NCBI GenBank assembly: GCA_012270065.1
Contig: JAAXJB010000088.1
Span: forward strand, 53,964-117,963
Source of the DNA: Rubripirellula sp.
Lineage (GTDB): Bacteria > Planctomycetota > Planctomycetia > Pirellulales > Pirellulaceae
Direction: 5' to 3'
DNA length: 64,000 nucleotides
The notes under the pieces: generated by a model
What the model saw: the letters and a program-made list of their open reading frames with translations, nothing else
Database searches by the model: none
What the model was told of the DNA's origin: nothing
Shown here: positions 45,401 to 53,661 of the stretch, one piece after another
Numbering within the stretch: position 1 is the first letter of the stretch
Layout: every line of letters starts with the position of its first letter
Translations under genes and position numbers: made by a program

Positions 45401-45591
45401 ACGCGCGTTTGGCTGTCCTTTGTGACGCGGATCGTGACGGTTCTCGCGAGCCGTGGCAGCAACTGGAGGAGCAGTTGAGATTGTCCAGAGCCGGGTGGAA
45501 TACTACGCGTATTCCCCATCGTACTTTTGTTGGCAATCCTGACGCAGTCGCCGTCCACGTGCGTGAACGGCTCAAGACGGAACACAGCTGA
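42469..45591 (+). CDS. superfamily 1 (UPF1/DNA2-like) helicase with degenerate C-terminal nuclease-like domain
   Basis: The protein has 1040 residues. Residues 1-340 are an acidic N-terminal domain of unknown family. Walker A is TVVTGPPGTGKSYTIG (about 342), motif II VVVIDEASQCDLAL (about 660), motif III GDPNQL, motif V VGTAHTFQGDEKDVIVFS (about 858) and motif VI NVAITRARKKLVVV (about 895). Residues about 435-640, with many Arg/Lys, form the insertion common in these helicases. The last 100 residues (SPFERQLCSHLEKEEM; LAVLCDADRDGSREPWQQLEEQLRLSRAGWNTTRIPH) resemble the PD-(D/E)xK domain attached to similar helicases, but the acidic catalytic pair is not clear. It is an ATP-dependent cytosolic helicase, possibly in repair or phage defence. 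Confidence 0.88.
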   Translation: MSNNASSLCHRLTGYFHDCLAAQTDWGGSVNVLAQKDVEILPLRSQEQEQLNTHQELDLDDAQAIEFGKLAALASGDSSLCLGALFLVGRRSVQETEKFKSFCAPVLEVPVEMVLTEAGARVRVTEREFTVNHSLLAEILDGDDDDLQDRLADLSDIVPDFPIDEKEIETFWERFQEIAPEVHVSSELPKARKNQGTRIAEVGAAADSMAASSDAQDSEPGCDEDVRQSESSVLRNGQGIEMVDFFFPQIAGDGNFRLLPATAVVTGANSGHSMSSLSELRAMQDMKLEDTAFGAVFDPDVANSFDFKPHQREFPDEVRPLPLTPAQAAIVESARSAPLTVVTGPPGTGKSYTIGAIMLDAIMNGQTGLLASQMEKAVEVVARNVESIAGPLSVARSGGRKTQRELAAKIGKLTGPKNNLGYDTQGTVQQLAQNHFQMTRDEQGLKDGYQNAITSEERWSQLHGECMRCEPLLPFETMKVSAKHARKADALLKRVENHEADGAGLLRNWWVRYQRKRIARLLQIPMGESLPTDRDFQLMISFYSMQAERQQLERRLKHPFLVDLIWDQILQNRRTRHRCAIDLLRLKRERRLKQLVDNQANRTSLRNLSKLLRRRDKTLKSELKQEVKETLLTDAFPGWASTNRALCEVLPTKPAFFDVVVIDEASQCDLALAAVALMRGKRAVVVGDPNQLRHVCFLSRTREQAYFSKNGITSEEQRNFHFRRSLFDVAADAVKQEHFFLLDEHFRSEPAIIGFSNRKFYDGDLKIMTGRPGDEAQSAIAVIHVEGSRETDSSINLAEVAATIQQVESWMVKKDSGRPLSIGVVSPFRDHADEIQRQIVDRFTGEQINQHQLTVGTAHTFQGDEKDVIVFSTSLDGASHRGSLQFLENPNLFNVAITRARKKLVVVTSMTTDALPQGLLREFLQHASGSENGWTQSGRRQSPFERQLCSHLEKEEMSLWTGFDATGTCVPIVAGLDDARLAVLCDADRDGSREPWQQLEEQLRLSRAGWNTTRIPHRTFVGNPDAVAVHVRERLKTEHS

Positions 45592-45635
45592 ATCTTTCAC
45601 TCAATCTGATTTCGCGCGGTTTTGGAGGTTCACCG

Positions 45636-47540
45636 TTACCAACCGTTGAGCTGAGCGATGCGTCCGAGAATGCCGATACCATACTTTCCCTGACGATTGC
45701 CCTCCTGTTGAACATATTTTTTGACCAACGGTAATGCGGGTTCGCCCATCCAATCGATGACGTTGTGCAACATTGTGGTGTTGGTATTGGGGTTTGGTTT
45801 CTGGAATAACAAGCTGTCCAGAGTTTGCAGTGCCTGTTCACGGTCGCCGATTTTGACCAAGGACCATGCGGACATGATCTTGATTTCGTCAGCTGGGTCT
45901 GTCAGGCCGGCGTGCAGGATATCTTTCGCCTGTTTCGAGCTCGTTTCGATGAGATGAAGCCCAACGACGCCCCACCATCTCATTCCTTCATCTTCGTTTT
46001 TCATCCAATCCAGAAACGAATCTTCGTTGCCGGGATCACGGAGCAAAGCGAGGTCAGCCGCATCCAGATATTGTTCTAGCGGATAGAGTTCTTCGTTGCG
46101 GACCATCTCATAGATCGTGATTCCATTTGCGGCTGCGCGTCGTTCCCTCATTTTTTCGGGGAGCAGTCCCGAGTCACGTAACTCCAGTTGCTTAGCACGC
46201 AAAGCATTTTTCAATTCGGTGATTTTCGTCTGATGTTCGGGTGAATCAATCAGGTTGTGAACATTGTCGAAATCGTTTGCGTTGTCGTAAAATTCCTCTG
46301 AAACTCTTGGTTCAAAGAATCGGCCGGTGATTTCGTTCGTCTTTCCTTCGCGGTGGTGCTTTTCCCAGGCAGGCGTCAGCGGAGCTTTCCAAAGATAGGC
46401 CAGATGTTGGCCCGCTGGCGCGTAGGGCATGTAGTTCTTGTGATAGGCAAATCTTGAATCTCGCATCAAACGTACGTGGTCGAGACGTTCGTCAGCACGT
46501 TCGCGGAAACCGAGATGATATTTTGGTTCGGGTTCGGCGTTCTTGCCAAGAAAGATAGTTCCCTGAAAGGTGTCAGGAATTTTGGCACCCGCCAGACTTA
46601 GCCACGTTTTCGGCATGTCTACGAAACTGACAAGGCGTTCGACGGTATCGCCAGGATTCGAGGCCGGATACAGATGTTTGTATTTCTCCGGGATGCGGAC
46701 GATGAGTGGACAATGAACGCCGCTGGAGTAAAGAAAGCGTTTGCTGCGTGCCATCACTCCGCCATGATCTGAATTGTAAATGATGATGGTGTCATCATAG
46801 AGACCGTCTTTTTTAAGAGCGTCCAGTGTTGCCTGTACTTTACTGTCCATGTTTTCGACGGCATCGGCATACTTTGCGTAGTTTCTGCGGATGGCAGGGA
46901 GATCCGGGTGGTACGAAAACAACTTCATCTTGGCAGGGTCGTTGCGTAGGTTTCCACCCTCGCCATGAGCACGACTTTCGTGGCTGTCGCCAATGTTGAC
47001 GATCGCAAAAAAGGGTTCGTTATTTTTTCGATATCGCCAGCCGTACTGGGACTGTTTCTTGCCACCTTTGTAATCCCAGCACGCTTTGTCCTCGCGTCCT
47101 CCGATGTTGTAATCTGTCTTCCCAGGATTGGATGTGTGATACCCGGCCTTTCGGAGAAGATCCGGATAGTAGCTGATCTTGTCGTGCGGAATGACGTTTC
47201 TGCTTCTCATCGGCTGCGTTCCATTGGCTATTCCGTACATGCCAGTGATCCAGCAGGATCGGGTTGGGGCACATACCGCAGCGTTGTCAAAACAGTTCAG
47301 ATAGCGGAACCCCTCTTTTGCAAGTTGGTCAATCGCAGGTGTTTTGGCATTGGTGCCACCATAGCACCCAACCCATGAAATACCGTTGTCCTCGCTGACG
47401 ATCCAGAGAATGTTCGGCTGCTCTTTGGTTTCGTCGGCGTTTGCCGGATCAAGAATTGCGATGCCTTGTATCAAAATTGCGAAAACGAAAATTCCACGGA
47501 AAGCGATTGTGTGCGATAGAGGGAGTAAGATTGAATTCAT
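45636..47540 (-). CDS. exported sulfatase with C-terminal HEAT-like repeats
   Basis: The protein has 634 residues with a signal peptide (about 13-35, ending PANAD). The sulfatase domain starts NILWIVSEDNGISWVGCYGG, where SED replaces the usual DD. Motif AAVCAPTRSCWITGMYG gives Cys90 as the formylglycine precursor. Then follow NPGKTDYNIGG, YNSDHGGVMARSKRF and a short FREPRVSEEFYDNANDFDNVHNL-type closing segment. Residues about 495-630 hold helical repeats (DEGMRWWGVVGLHLIE; DEIKIMSAWSLVKIGD; PALPLVKKYVQQEG) of the HEAT type. It is convergent with the helicase gene and alone on its strand. The same domain pair occurs in other planctomycete sulfatases, as I recall. Confidence 0.9.
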   Translation of the reverse strand: MNSILLPLSHTIAFRGIFVFAILIQGIAILDPANADETKEQPNILWIVSEDNGISWVGCYGGTNAKTPAIDQLAKEGFRYLNCFDNAAVCAPTRSCWITGMYGIANGTQPMRSRNVIPHDKISYYPDLLRKAGYHTSNPGKTDYNIGGREDKACWDYKGGKKQSQYGWRYRKNNEPFFAIVNIGDSHESRAHGEGGNLRNDPAKMKLFSYHPDLPAIRRNYAKYADAVENMDSKVQATLDALKKDGLYDDTIIIYNSDHGGVMARSKRFLYSSGVHCPLIVRIPEKYKHLYPASNPGDTVERLVSFVDMPKTWLSLAGAKIPDTFQGTIFLGKNAEPEPKYHLGFRERADERLDHVRLMRDSRFAYHKNYMPYAPAGQHLAYLWKAPLTPAWEKHHREGKTNEITGRFFEPRVSEEFYDNANDFDNVHNLIDSPEHQTKITELKNALRAKQLELRDSGLLPEKMRERRAAANGITIYEMVRNEELYPLEQYLDAADLALLRDPGNEDSFLDWMKNEDEGMRWWGVVGLHLIETSSKQAKDILHAGLTDPADEIKIMSAWSLVKIGDREQALQTLDSLLFQKPNPNTNTTMLHNVIDWMGEPALPLVKKYVQQEGNRQGKYGIGILGRIAQLNGW

Positions 47541-48857
47541 GGTGTGTAGATATCGGTAGGTTCTTTAAAACAGGGCAGTGTTGTTGTGCAACAGGGTAAC
47601 GCGACAGTGGTTTTGCTGTCAGTCAGTTGCAGGTTTGCGGCTGGTTTTTTCGGCGTGTATTCTGCATTGGGGTCGTGACAGGGGACCACGCTTGGGACGG
47701 AAAGGTCACGTGAGAGTCGCCCGCGGATTGGCCCCGGGATGTCCCCGTGATACCGGCATGCAGTGGAATGACTTGGCCCGCTGATTGGCCCGGTATACCC
47801 ACCTGAACTGGAGTGACTTGCGGCGATAATACATCACCCGTCGTTACCAGCACCCAGGGCCGCGACTGCTTCCCATGATAGCAGCTATGAACTTTCTGGA
47901 GGGACCATTTCCAGGTGGTGGAGATGAGGGGTTGGATTTCGGCTCGTTTTACAACTTTGTGATAAGCTTCCTGCTGAGAAAACCACGTTGCTGAACAAGT
48001 GACCGGAAATTGCCGGTTTGCGGGTCTTTGTTACTGCGATTGTACGGTTCGAGTTCCTTTGGCCTGCAGGTTCAGGTCGTGGGAAAGAGGTCTTGTGGGG
48101 CGAGTCAGGAGAATGATCTGGCTGAAACGGTCGGATGTGATTCTGTCTGCACGGCCTTCTGCCGGATAGCGTTTTGAAGGTCACGCACGCCGTGCAGCGA
48201 AACGTGCCAAGCCAGTTTGCATTCGACTTCTCCGCTGGCCTTTTCGCGATGGCATCGCAGATCGAGTGACTCTCACCCCCTAAAGTTGCAATTTCGTCGG
48301 GATGAATCCTTTGTGAATTTCAGGGAGATTGGCGGCTTAAGATCGGTACGAAACGTTAGCGCTCGGTGCCCGGGGGCAGAAAGTTTCAACTGAGGGGAAT
48401 CAGGCGTTTCGTTGGGTTTTTGTTTGCGGATCAGTGAATCTCAGGGCGGGAACTCCCAGTACGGCGAGCACCAACCCGGGGACAACGAACGCTGGAAGCC
48501 TGTTTGCCACAGTTACTGGAGCTCTTGTCGCTGAAATGATGAGTTTTGGCTATACTTGCAAGAGTGGTCTTTGGACATCATGTTCGGAATCGGTCGTGTT
48601 CTGGAAAACAATAATCCAAACATTGGTCAGATCGCATTAAGAGCAAGATCGGGCTGATGTTAGTCAAAGTCAGCAATCTCAACACCGGTATTGTCTGTCG
48701 AGCTGATGCGTGATGACTCGATTCAGGTGTGATGTCGACTTTTGCAAATCCACTGAGTCTCTGTTGATTGTTCAACAACTCGCGATAGTGAGTTGGGCGT
48801 TACATGCAATCATTCAGGAATTGGAAGTTATTTTTTGTCCCCTATGACGGAACAAGC
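47541..48857. other. 1.3-kb stretch without a convincing gene
   Basis: Frames of up to about 100 codons exist but none has a domain or ribosome binding site. At 47717-47820 two imperfect direct copies of a 45-59-bp unit are seen. The minus-strand translation of that part reads VTPVQVGIPGQ and VIPLHAGITGT, the usual look of dispersed extragenic repeats. Short inverted repeats also occur (ACCGG/CCGGT near 48002-48018). It is the longest gap in the window and may hold remnants of an old gene or an unrecognised RNA. Confidence 0.55.
47717..47820 (-). repeat. two imperfect direct copies of a degenerate extragenic repeat
   Basis: On the minus strand GTCACTCCAGTTCAGGTGGG (47818-47799) and GTCATTCCACTGCATGCCGG (47773-47754) begin two units of about 45 and 59 bp, each ending in GGCCAATC-CGCGGGC. 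The pattern is like the dispersed GTCATTCC..GG-type repeats found in many bacterial genomes. Confidence 0.5.
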
Positions 48858-51488
48858 ATGTCAAACGAAGTGAAGCGTTCTTTGAAGTTGATCAAATTTT
48901 TTCTGATGTTTGCTGTCAGCGTGACTTGCGTGACGTCATTTGCGCAAGGTCAGAAGAACAAACGCAAAGTTAAGAAACCAGCAGCGAAGTCAGTTGGTGC
49001 TGCCGTTGGTGGCAACACGGCCACGCCGGTTGATCTGATCACAGTGGCGGATGGGTTCAAGGTGGAACTGCTTTACTCGGTCCCAGGTCAGACGCAGGGG
49101 TCCTGGGTTAATTTGTGCACGGATGACAAAGGTCGCTTGCTGGTCAGTGATCAATTCGGCGGTCTGTACCGCATCACACCCCCGCGGCCGGGCCAGGCTG
49201 TGTCGCCGGAAAGTGTTGAGAAGGTTCCAGCGGACATCCGTGCGGTCAACGGGATGGTTTGGTCGAATGGTGCTCTGTACGTTGGAGTTAACGATTACGA
49301 GCGTAAACTTCCGTCCGGGTTGTACCGCATCTCGGACAGCAACGGCGATGATCAGCTCGATAAAGTCGAAAAATTGCACGAGGTGAGTTCGAAGAGCGAT
49401 CACGGCGTGCATGCTTTGGTGCCCACACCTGATGGCGAAGGTTTCTTTCTGATCACGGGAAACAACACTTTGCCGCCAGAGTTGGCGGATTCATCGCAGG
49501 TCGCCCAGATATGGGGTGAGGATCATTTGCTGCCAAGCATGCCAGACGGGCGCGGGCATAACCGTGGCGTTTTGGCTCCGGGTGGAATCGTTTATCGCGT
49601 CACCGAAAACGGAACAAAATTTGAGGCGTACGCGTCCGGGTTTCGCAACATTTTTGATGCTGCCGTCAACGTTGACGGTGAGTTGTTCACCTACGATGCC
49701 GACATGGAGTACGACTTCAATACTCCGTGGTATCGCCCAACCCGCATTTGCCATGTTGTCAGTGGGGGCGAATTTGGGTGGCGAAATGGTGCGGGAAAAC
49801 GCATGCCCTTTTATGCCGACAACTTGCCACCCACGCTGGACATCGGTCCTGGATCTCCCACGGGAGTAACGTTCGGGTATGGCGCCAGGTTCCCAGCCAA
49901 ATATCAGAATGCTCTTTATGCACTCGACTGGAGCTGGGGAAAACTGTACGCCGTGCATCTTGAAGAAGATGGAGCAAGTTACAAAGCAACAAAAGAAGAG
50001 TTTGTGACCGGAGCACCGTTGCCGATTACTGATGCGATCATACATCCGGAAGATGGCAGCATGTATTTCACGATTGGAGGCCGCAGGGTCCAGTCCGGCT
50101 TATATCGTGTCTCATACATTGGTGACGAATTGACGGACCCGGCTTTGCAGAAAGCCACGGACAATCCGAAACGGAACCTGCGTCGTGAACTCGAGAAATT
50201 TCACGGAAATCCCGATCCCGCTGCAATCGATCTGGCTTGGAATAACCTTGACCATGAGGATCGTTTCATTCGATTTGCAGCCCGTACCGTGCTTGAACAT
50301 CAACCGCTGGATCGTTGGCAGGAGCGGGCGTTGGCGGAGACGAACCCAGTCAAAAAGACCGTAGCGATCCTCGCGTTGGCACGTGCAGCTGGGACATGTC
50401 CGCAACATCGAAAGCAGGAATCACCTGCCGTTGATGTGAAGTTGCGCAACGGGATGTTGAACGCGATGGCGGGAATTGATCTGTCCGAATTGAGTGAAGA
50501 ACAGACACAAGTGTACGTCAGGACGTTGCAGATCATCCTCAACCGTTTTGGAATGCCAGGTGAAAAACTGGTCAACAAAGTACTTGGCAAGCTGGAACCA
50601 GCCTTTCCGGCGGAGTCTGCAGAATCGAATTGGCTTTTGTGTGAGACGCTCGCGTATTTGCAGTCGCCACGCACTGCCGGTGTTGCAATGGATCTGATTT
50701 CACGTGCACCGACGCAAGAAGAGCAAATGCAATATGCCCGCTCAATTCGGATGCTCAAGAATGGCTGGACACCAGAACTGCGAAAGGCGTATTTCGATTG
50801 GTTCCTGAAAGCTGCGAATTATCGTGGTGGTGCCAGCTTTGCAAAATTCATCCAATTCATTCGGGATGACGCGGTTGCGTCGCTTTCGGAATCGGAAAAG
50901 CAGTCAATGTCAGAACTTCTGGCGCGGAAACCGGAAGTGAAATCTGCCCTGGAGAATCTTGGGGAGGTATTCGTTGGACGCACACCAACGCCTTGGACCC
51001 TCGAACAGTTATCGGCTGCGAGCAAGGATGGACTCAAGGCGCGCGATTTTGCGAATGGCAAGAAGATGTTTGCAGCGTCCGGCTGTTATGCGTGTCACCG
51101 ATTCGGAAATCAGGGTGGAATGACCGGTCCTGATCTCACATCAGCTGGGCGGCGGTACTCTCCGCATGACTTGCTCGATCAGGTGGTGCACCCGAGTAAG
51201 GTGATCAATGAGCAGTTTTCAGCAGTCAAAGTGTTGACCCTTGACGGGGTTGTTCATACCGGTGTTGTCGTGAATCTCAACGGTGATCGCATGACCCTGA
51301 ACACCGACCTGACGGATCCGAACAAAAGAGTAGCAATTGACCGCAAGGAAATTGATTTGCTTGAGGTATCGGACGTTTCTGCCATGCCTTCTGGTTTGCT
51401 CGATCCGATGACGCAGGATGAGGTGTTGGATCTGGTTGCCTATCTGTTGAGTGGCGGTAATCCTGAGCACCGATATTTTGCACAGTGA
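48858..51488 (+). CDS. exported PVC-type heme-binding protein with membrane-bound dehydrogenase-like propeller
   Basis: The protein has 876 residues from MSNEVKRS at 48858; a longer frame from 48804 lacks a good signal. A signal peptide (LIKFFLMFAVSVTCVTSFAQG) and a Lys-rich linker lead to a beta-propeller (residues about 55-435; VDLITVADGFKVELLYSVPG; CTDDKGRLLVSDQFGGLYRI) of the putative membrane-bound dehydrogenase family. A helical HEAT-like part (about 460-700) follows. The C-terminus is the PVC-type CxxCH domain, with ASGCYACHRFGNQGGMTGPDLTSAG and ITLDGVVHTGVVV-type strands, ending DLVAYLLSGG. One covalent heme c is expected. An oxidoreductase acting on sugars or alcohols outside the cytoplasm is likely; substrate unknown. 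Confidence 0.92.
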   Translation: MSNEVKRSLKLIKFFLMFAVSVTCVTSFAQGQKNKRKVKKPAAKSVGAAVGGNTATPVDLITVADGFKVELLYSVPGQTQGSWVNLCTDDKGRLLVSDQFGGLYRITPPRPGQAVSPESVEKVPADIRAVNGMVWSNGALYVGVNDYERKLPSGLYRISDSNGDDQLDKVEKLHEVSSKSDHGVHALVPTPDGEGFFLITGNNTLPPELADSSQVAQIWGEDHLLPSMPDGRGHNRGVLAPGGIVYRVTENGTKFEAYASGFRNIFDAAVNVDGELFTYDADMEYDFNTPWYRPTRICHVVSGGEFGWRNGAGKRMPFYADNLPPTLDIGPGSPTGVTFGYGARFPAKYQNALYALDWSWGKLYAVHLEEDGASYKATKEEFVTGAPLPITDAIIHPEDGSMYFTIGGRRVQSGLYRVSYIGDELTDPALQKATDNPKRNLRRELEKFHGNPDPAAIDLAWNNLDHEDRFIRFAARTVLEHQPLDRWQERALAETNPVKKTVAILALARAAGTCPQHRKQESPAVDVKLRNGMLNAMAGIDLSELSEEQTQVYVRTLQIILNRFGMPGEKLVNKVLGKLEPAFPAESAESNWLLCETLAYLQSPRTAGVAMDLISRAPTQEEQMQYARSIRMLKNGWTPELRKAYFDWFLKAANYRGGASFAKFIQFIRDDAVASLSESEKQSMSELLARKPEVKSALENLGEVFVGRTPTPWTLEQLSAASKDGLKARDFANGKKMFAASGCYACHRFGNQGGMTGPDLTSAGRRYSPHDLLDQVVHPSKVINEQFSAVKVLTLDGVVHTGVVVNLNGDRMTLNTDLTDPNKRVAIDRKEIDLLEVSDVSAMPSGLLDPMTQDEVLDLVAYLLSGGNPEHRYFAQ

Positions 51489-51566
51489 TCGCGTTTCAGG
51501 TGACCCCTGCCAAGCAGTTGAATCCAGTACCGATAAGTAGCAATTGATGCTCTATCCGGCTCGATA

Positions 51567-51604
51567 GTGTTGGGGACCGGGAACGGTCCCAACACCCGGT
51601 TTTC
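51567..51604 (+). terminator. probable transcription terminator after PVC heme protein gene
   Basis: GTGTTGGGGACC (51567-51578) pairs with GGTCCCAACAC (51585-51595) with one bulged G, around a GGGAAC loop: an 11-bp GC-rich stem about 80 bp after the stop at 51488. It is followed by CCGGTTTTC, a short T run. Strong stem, weak tail. Confidence 0.55.
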
Positions 51605-51677
51605 GGAACTTCTGGGCTTGTGGGTAAGACTTGACTTTTTGTTTCGAAATGAACTCTGAATGTGGTGATACGCGCTG

Positions 51678-53333
51678 ATGATTTACCGAAGGCGGCAGGT
51701 TTTCACTCTAGGCATCATGATTGCGTTGTCCGTCGGCGTGATTTCAAGATGCCGTGCTGTGGATAACATTCAATCGGACGTGGTCCGGGTGTTCATTTTC
51801 GCCGGTCAGTCGAACATGGTCGGTTCGGATTCCAAAGTGAAGGACATTGACCGCTTTCCGCCGTTTCGTGGGTATGGAGAACCTCAGGCCAGGGTGCGGT
51901 TTTCATATTGCATTGGTCGTGAAAATAAATTCAGGTCTGAAGGATGGGTGCCTCTGCAGCCCGTCAATGGTGTGGTGGGGCCGGAGTTGAGTTTTGCCAG
52001 GACATTGTCTGAGCCAACGAATTCGCCCATTGCAATTATCAAGTGCGCAGCAGGGGGAACTCATCTGGGGGGAGATTGGAACCCTGATGATCCGGAAGGT
52101 TTCAAAATGTACCCACTGGCGCTGCAACTGGTTCGTGATTCGTTGAAGAGATTCGATGACGCTGGCATCAACTATCGGGTCGAGGGGTTCATGTGGCATC
52201 AGGGTGAGAACGACATGTTCAACGAAACTTACATGGGTGAGTACGGAAAGAATCTGAAAAGATTCATTGAGTGTTGGCGTCGTGATCTGCAATTACCGGA
52301 ACTCAAGTTCTACATCGGTGAATTGTGTACCAAAACCATTTGGGGAATGGATCTTCGGCCAAGGATGTATGCGATTAGCCTCGGACAAAGGGAAGTGACC
52401 CAGCAAGACAGATTGGCTGAGTACGTTCCAACGTCGCACGTGGGCGTTGAAATCGGGTCGGGCGTCGGGTTGCACTATCATTACGGCACGCTCGGCCAGC
52501 TAGAGCATGGCGTAAATTATGCAAAGGCTTATCTGCGTAGCATCGGAAAAGAGAAAGAGGAATCGGCCAAGCTATCGAATTTGCCTGACCCGACGGGAAG
52601 CAACGTAAATCTCTTTGTTTTTGCCGGGCACCGGAACAGTGAGGGAGAACGTTCGTTCATTCAGGAGCTGGTGGGGCCCGACGCGGGGTTGTTGGAACCC
52701 ATGCCACGTGTTGCTTACAAGTACAACCTTGCTGGAGGACAGAAAGTTTCCGATGGCTGGGAAGCATTGAGGCCCACCGGCTTGTATGACACTTTTGGTC
52801 CAGAGTTGAGTTTTGCACGCGAACTCATCGAAACTGGGACTGAACCATTCGCGATCGGAAAGTTCACTCATAGCGGGTCGCAAATCATCGATTGGACCCC
52901 AGACGGCAGCATGGCCAAAACCCGGAACCTGTATCGAAAGTTCATCTCTTTCATCAATGAATGTGTTCGTGAATTGGAAGCGGAGGGGAACGTCGTGGAG
53001 TTGGCGGGTATCGTTTATCACCTTGGCGAAAATGATATGTCAATGCCACCCTATCGACGGGACGCGGCAACCTGGCTTGAAGACATGATCGCACAGAGCC
53101 GGATTGATTTGGCTGATGCGAAGCTTCCCTGGTTTGTCAGTCAGCAACCGCCGACTAAACACGAGCGTGTAGACGCAATCGATGTGGTAGCGGCAGTTGC
53201 GAAGGTATGCAGTGCTGATCCAAATGCACATTTGAATTACATTGATCAATTCCCCGATCAGGAGAAGCAGTTGGTTCTCGATACTCAGGGCATCATCGTG
53301 CTTGGCGCAAAAATAGCCGAGAAAATTGAGTAA
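51678..53333 (+). CDS. exported tandem SASA (sialate O-acetylesterase-like) protein, second domain degenerate
   Basis: The protein has 551 residues with an export signal in the first 27. The first domain (about 35-290) has FIFAGQSNMVGSD with the nucleophile Ser, ECAAGG-like CAAGGTHLGGDW and MWHQGENDMFN carrying block-III residues. The second (about 305-550) repeats the plan: NLFVFAGHRNSEGER, TFGPELSFARELI, GKFTHSGSQIIDW and YHLGENDMSMP. Here GQSN is replaced by GHRN, so the catalytic Ser is missing, while the ENDM motif is kept. Family enzymes deacetylate carbohydrates. The second copy may be a substrate-binding module. It lies 190 bp after the heme protein gene. Confidence 0.88.
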   Translation: MIYRRRQVFTLGIMIALSVGVISRCRAVDNIQSDVVRVFIFAGQSNMVGSDSKVKDIDRFPPFRGYGEPQARVRFSYCIGRENKFRSEGWVPLQPVNGVVGPELSFARTLSEPTNSPIAIIKCAAGGTHLGGDWNPDDPEGFKMYPLALQLVRDSLKRFDDAGINYRVEGFMWHQGENDMFNETYMGEYGKNLKRFIECWRRDLQLPELKFYIGELCTKTIWGMDLRPRMYAISLGQREVTQQDRLAEYVPTSHVGVEIGSGVGLHYHYGTLGQLEHGVNYAKAYLRSIGKEKEESAKLSNLPDPTGSNVNLFVFAGHRNSEGERSFIQELVGPDAGLLEPMPRVAYKYNLAGGQKVSDGWEALRPTGLYDTFGPELSFARELIETGTEPFAIGKFTHSGSQIIDWTPDGSMAKTRNLYRKFISFINECVRELEAEGNVVELAGIVYHLGENDMSMPPYRRDAATWLEDMIAQSRIDLADAKLPWFVSQQPPTKHERVDAIDVVAAVAKVCSADPNAHLNYIDQFPDQEKQLVLDTQGIIVLGAKIAEKIE

Positions 53334-53661
53334 GGTGGTCAGACCCGATGGAAACGTGGGTATCCGCGATTTCATGAGGGTGGGTGCCTGCTCCGGAAGG
53401 ACATGGAGCACGGAAAGAAATGGAGCCCGGCTATACTGGGGTACTGTGGTCGCGGTACACAGATAATCGAAACAGGTTGTGACCACTGTTTGTGGCTTGC
53501 AGTTTTGGTTCTCAATGATGCGTTTTCCACCTATCAGGTTGAACCGATGTGTTGATACCGGATGGCGTGGCATCTGGAATGGATGTTCTGGTTGGATCTG
53601 ATGATCCTGGCGGGCCCCCGCGAGAACTGATTTCGAACATATAAATCCCTCGAGAGCGTGT
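53334..53661. other. intergenic stretch, no gene supported
   Basis: These 328 bp lie between two plus-strand genes. A minus-strand frame (53040-53684) covers it, but it overlaps the SASA gene and has no domain. Nothing else was recognised. Confidence 0.45.

Noticed and set aside
47541..48857. tRNA, CRISPR or insertion sequence in the long gap
   Set aside because: No cloverleaf, regular spacer repeat, transposase or terminal inverted repeat was found by eye.
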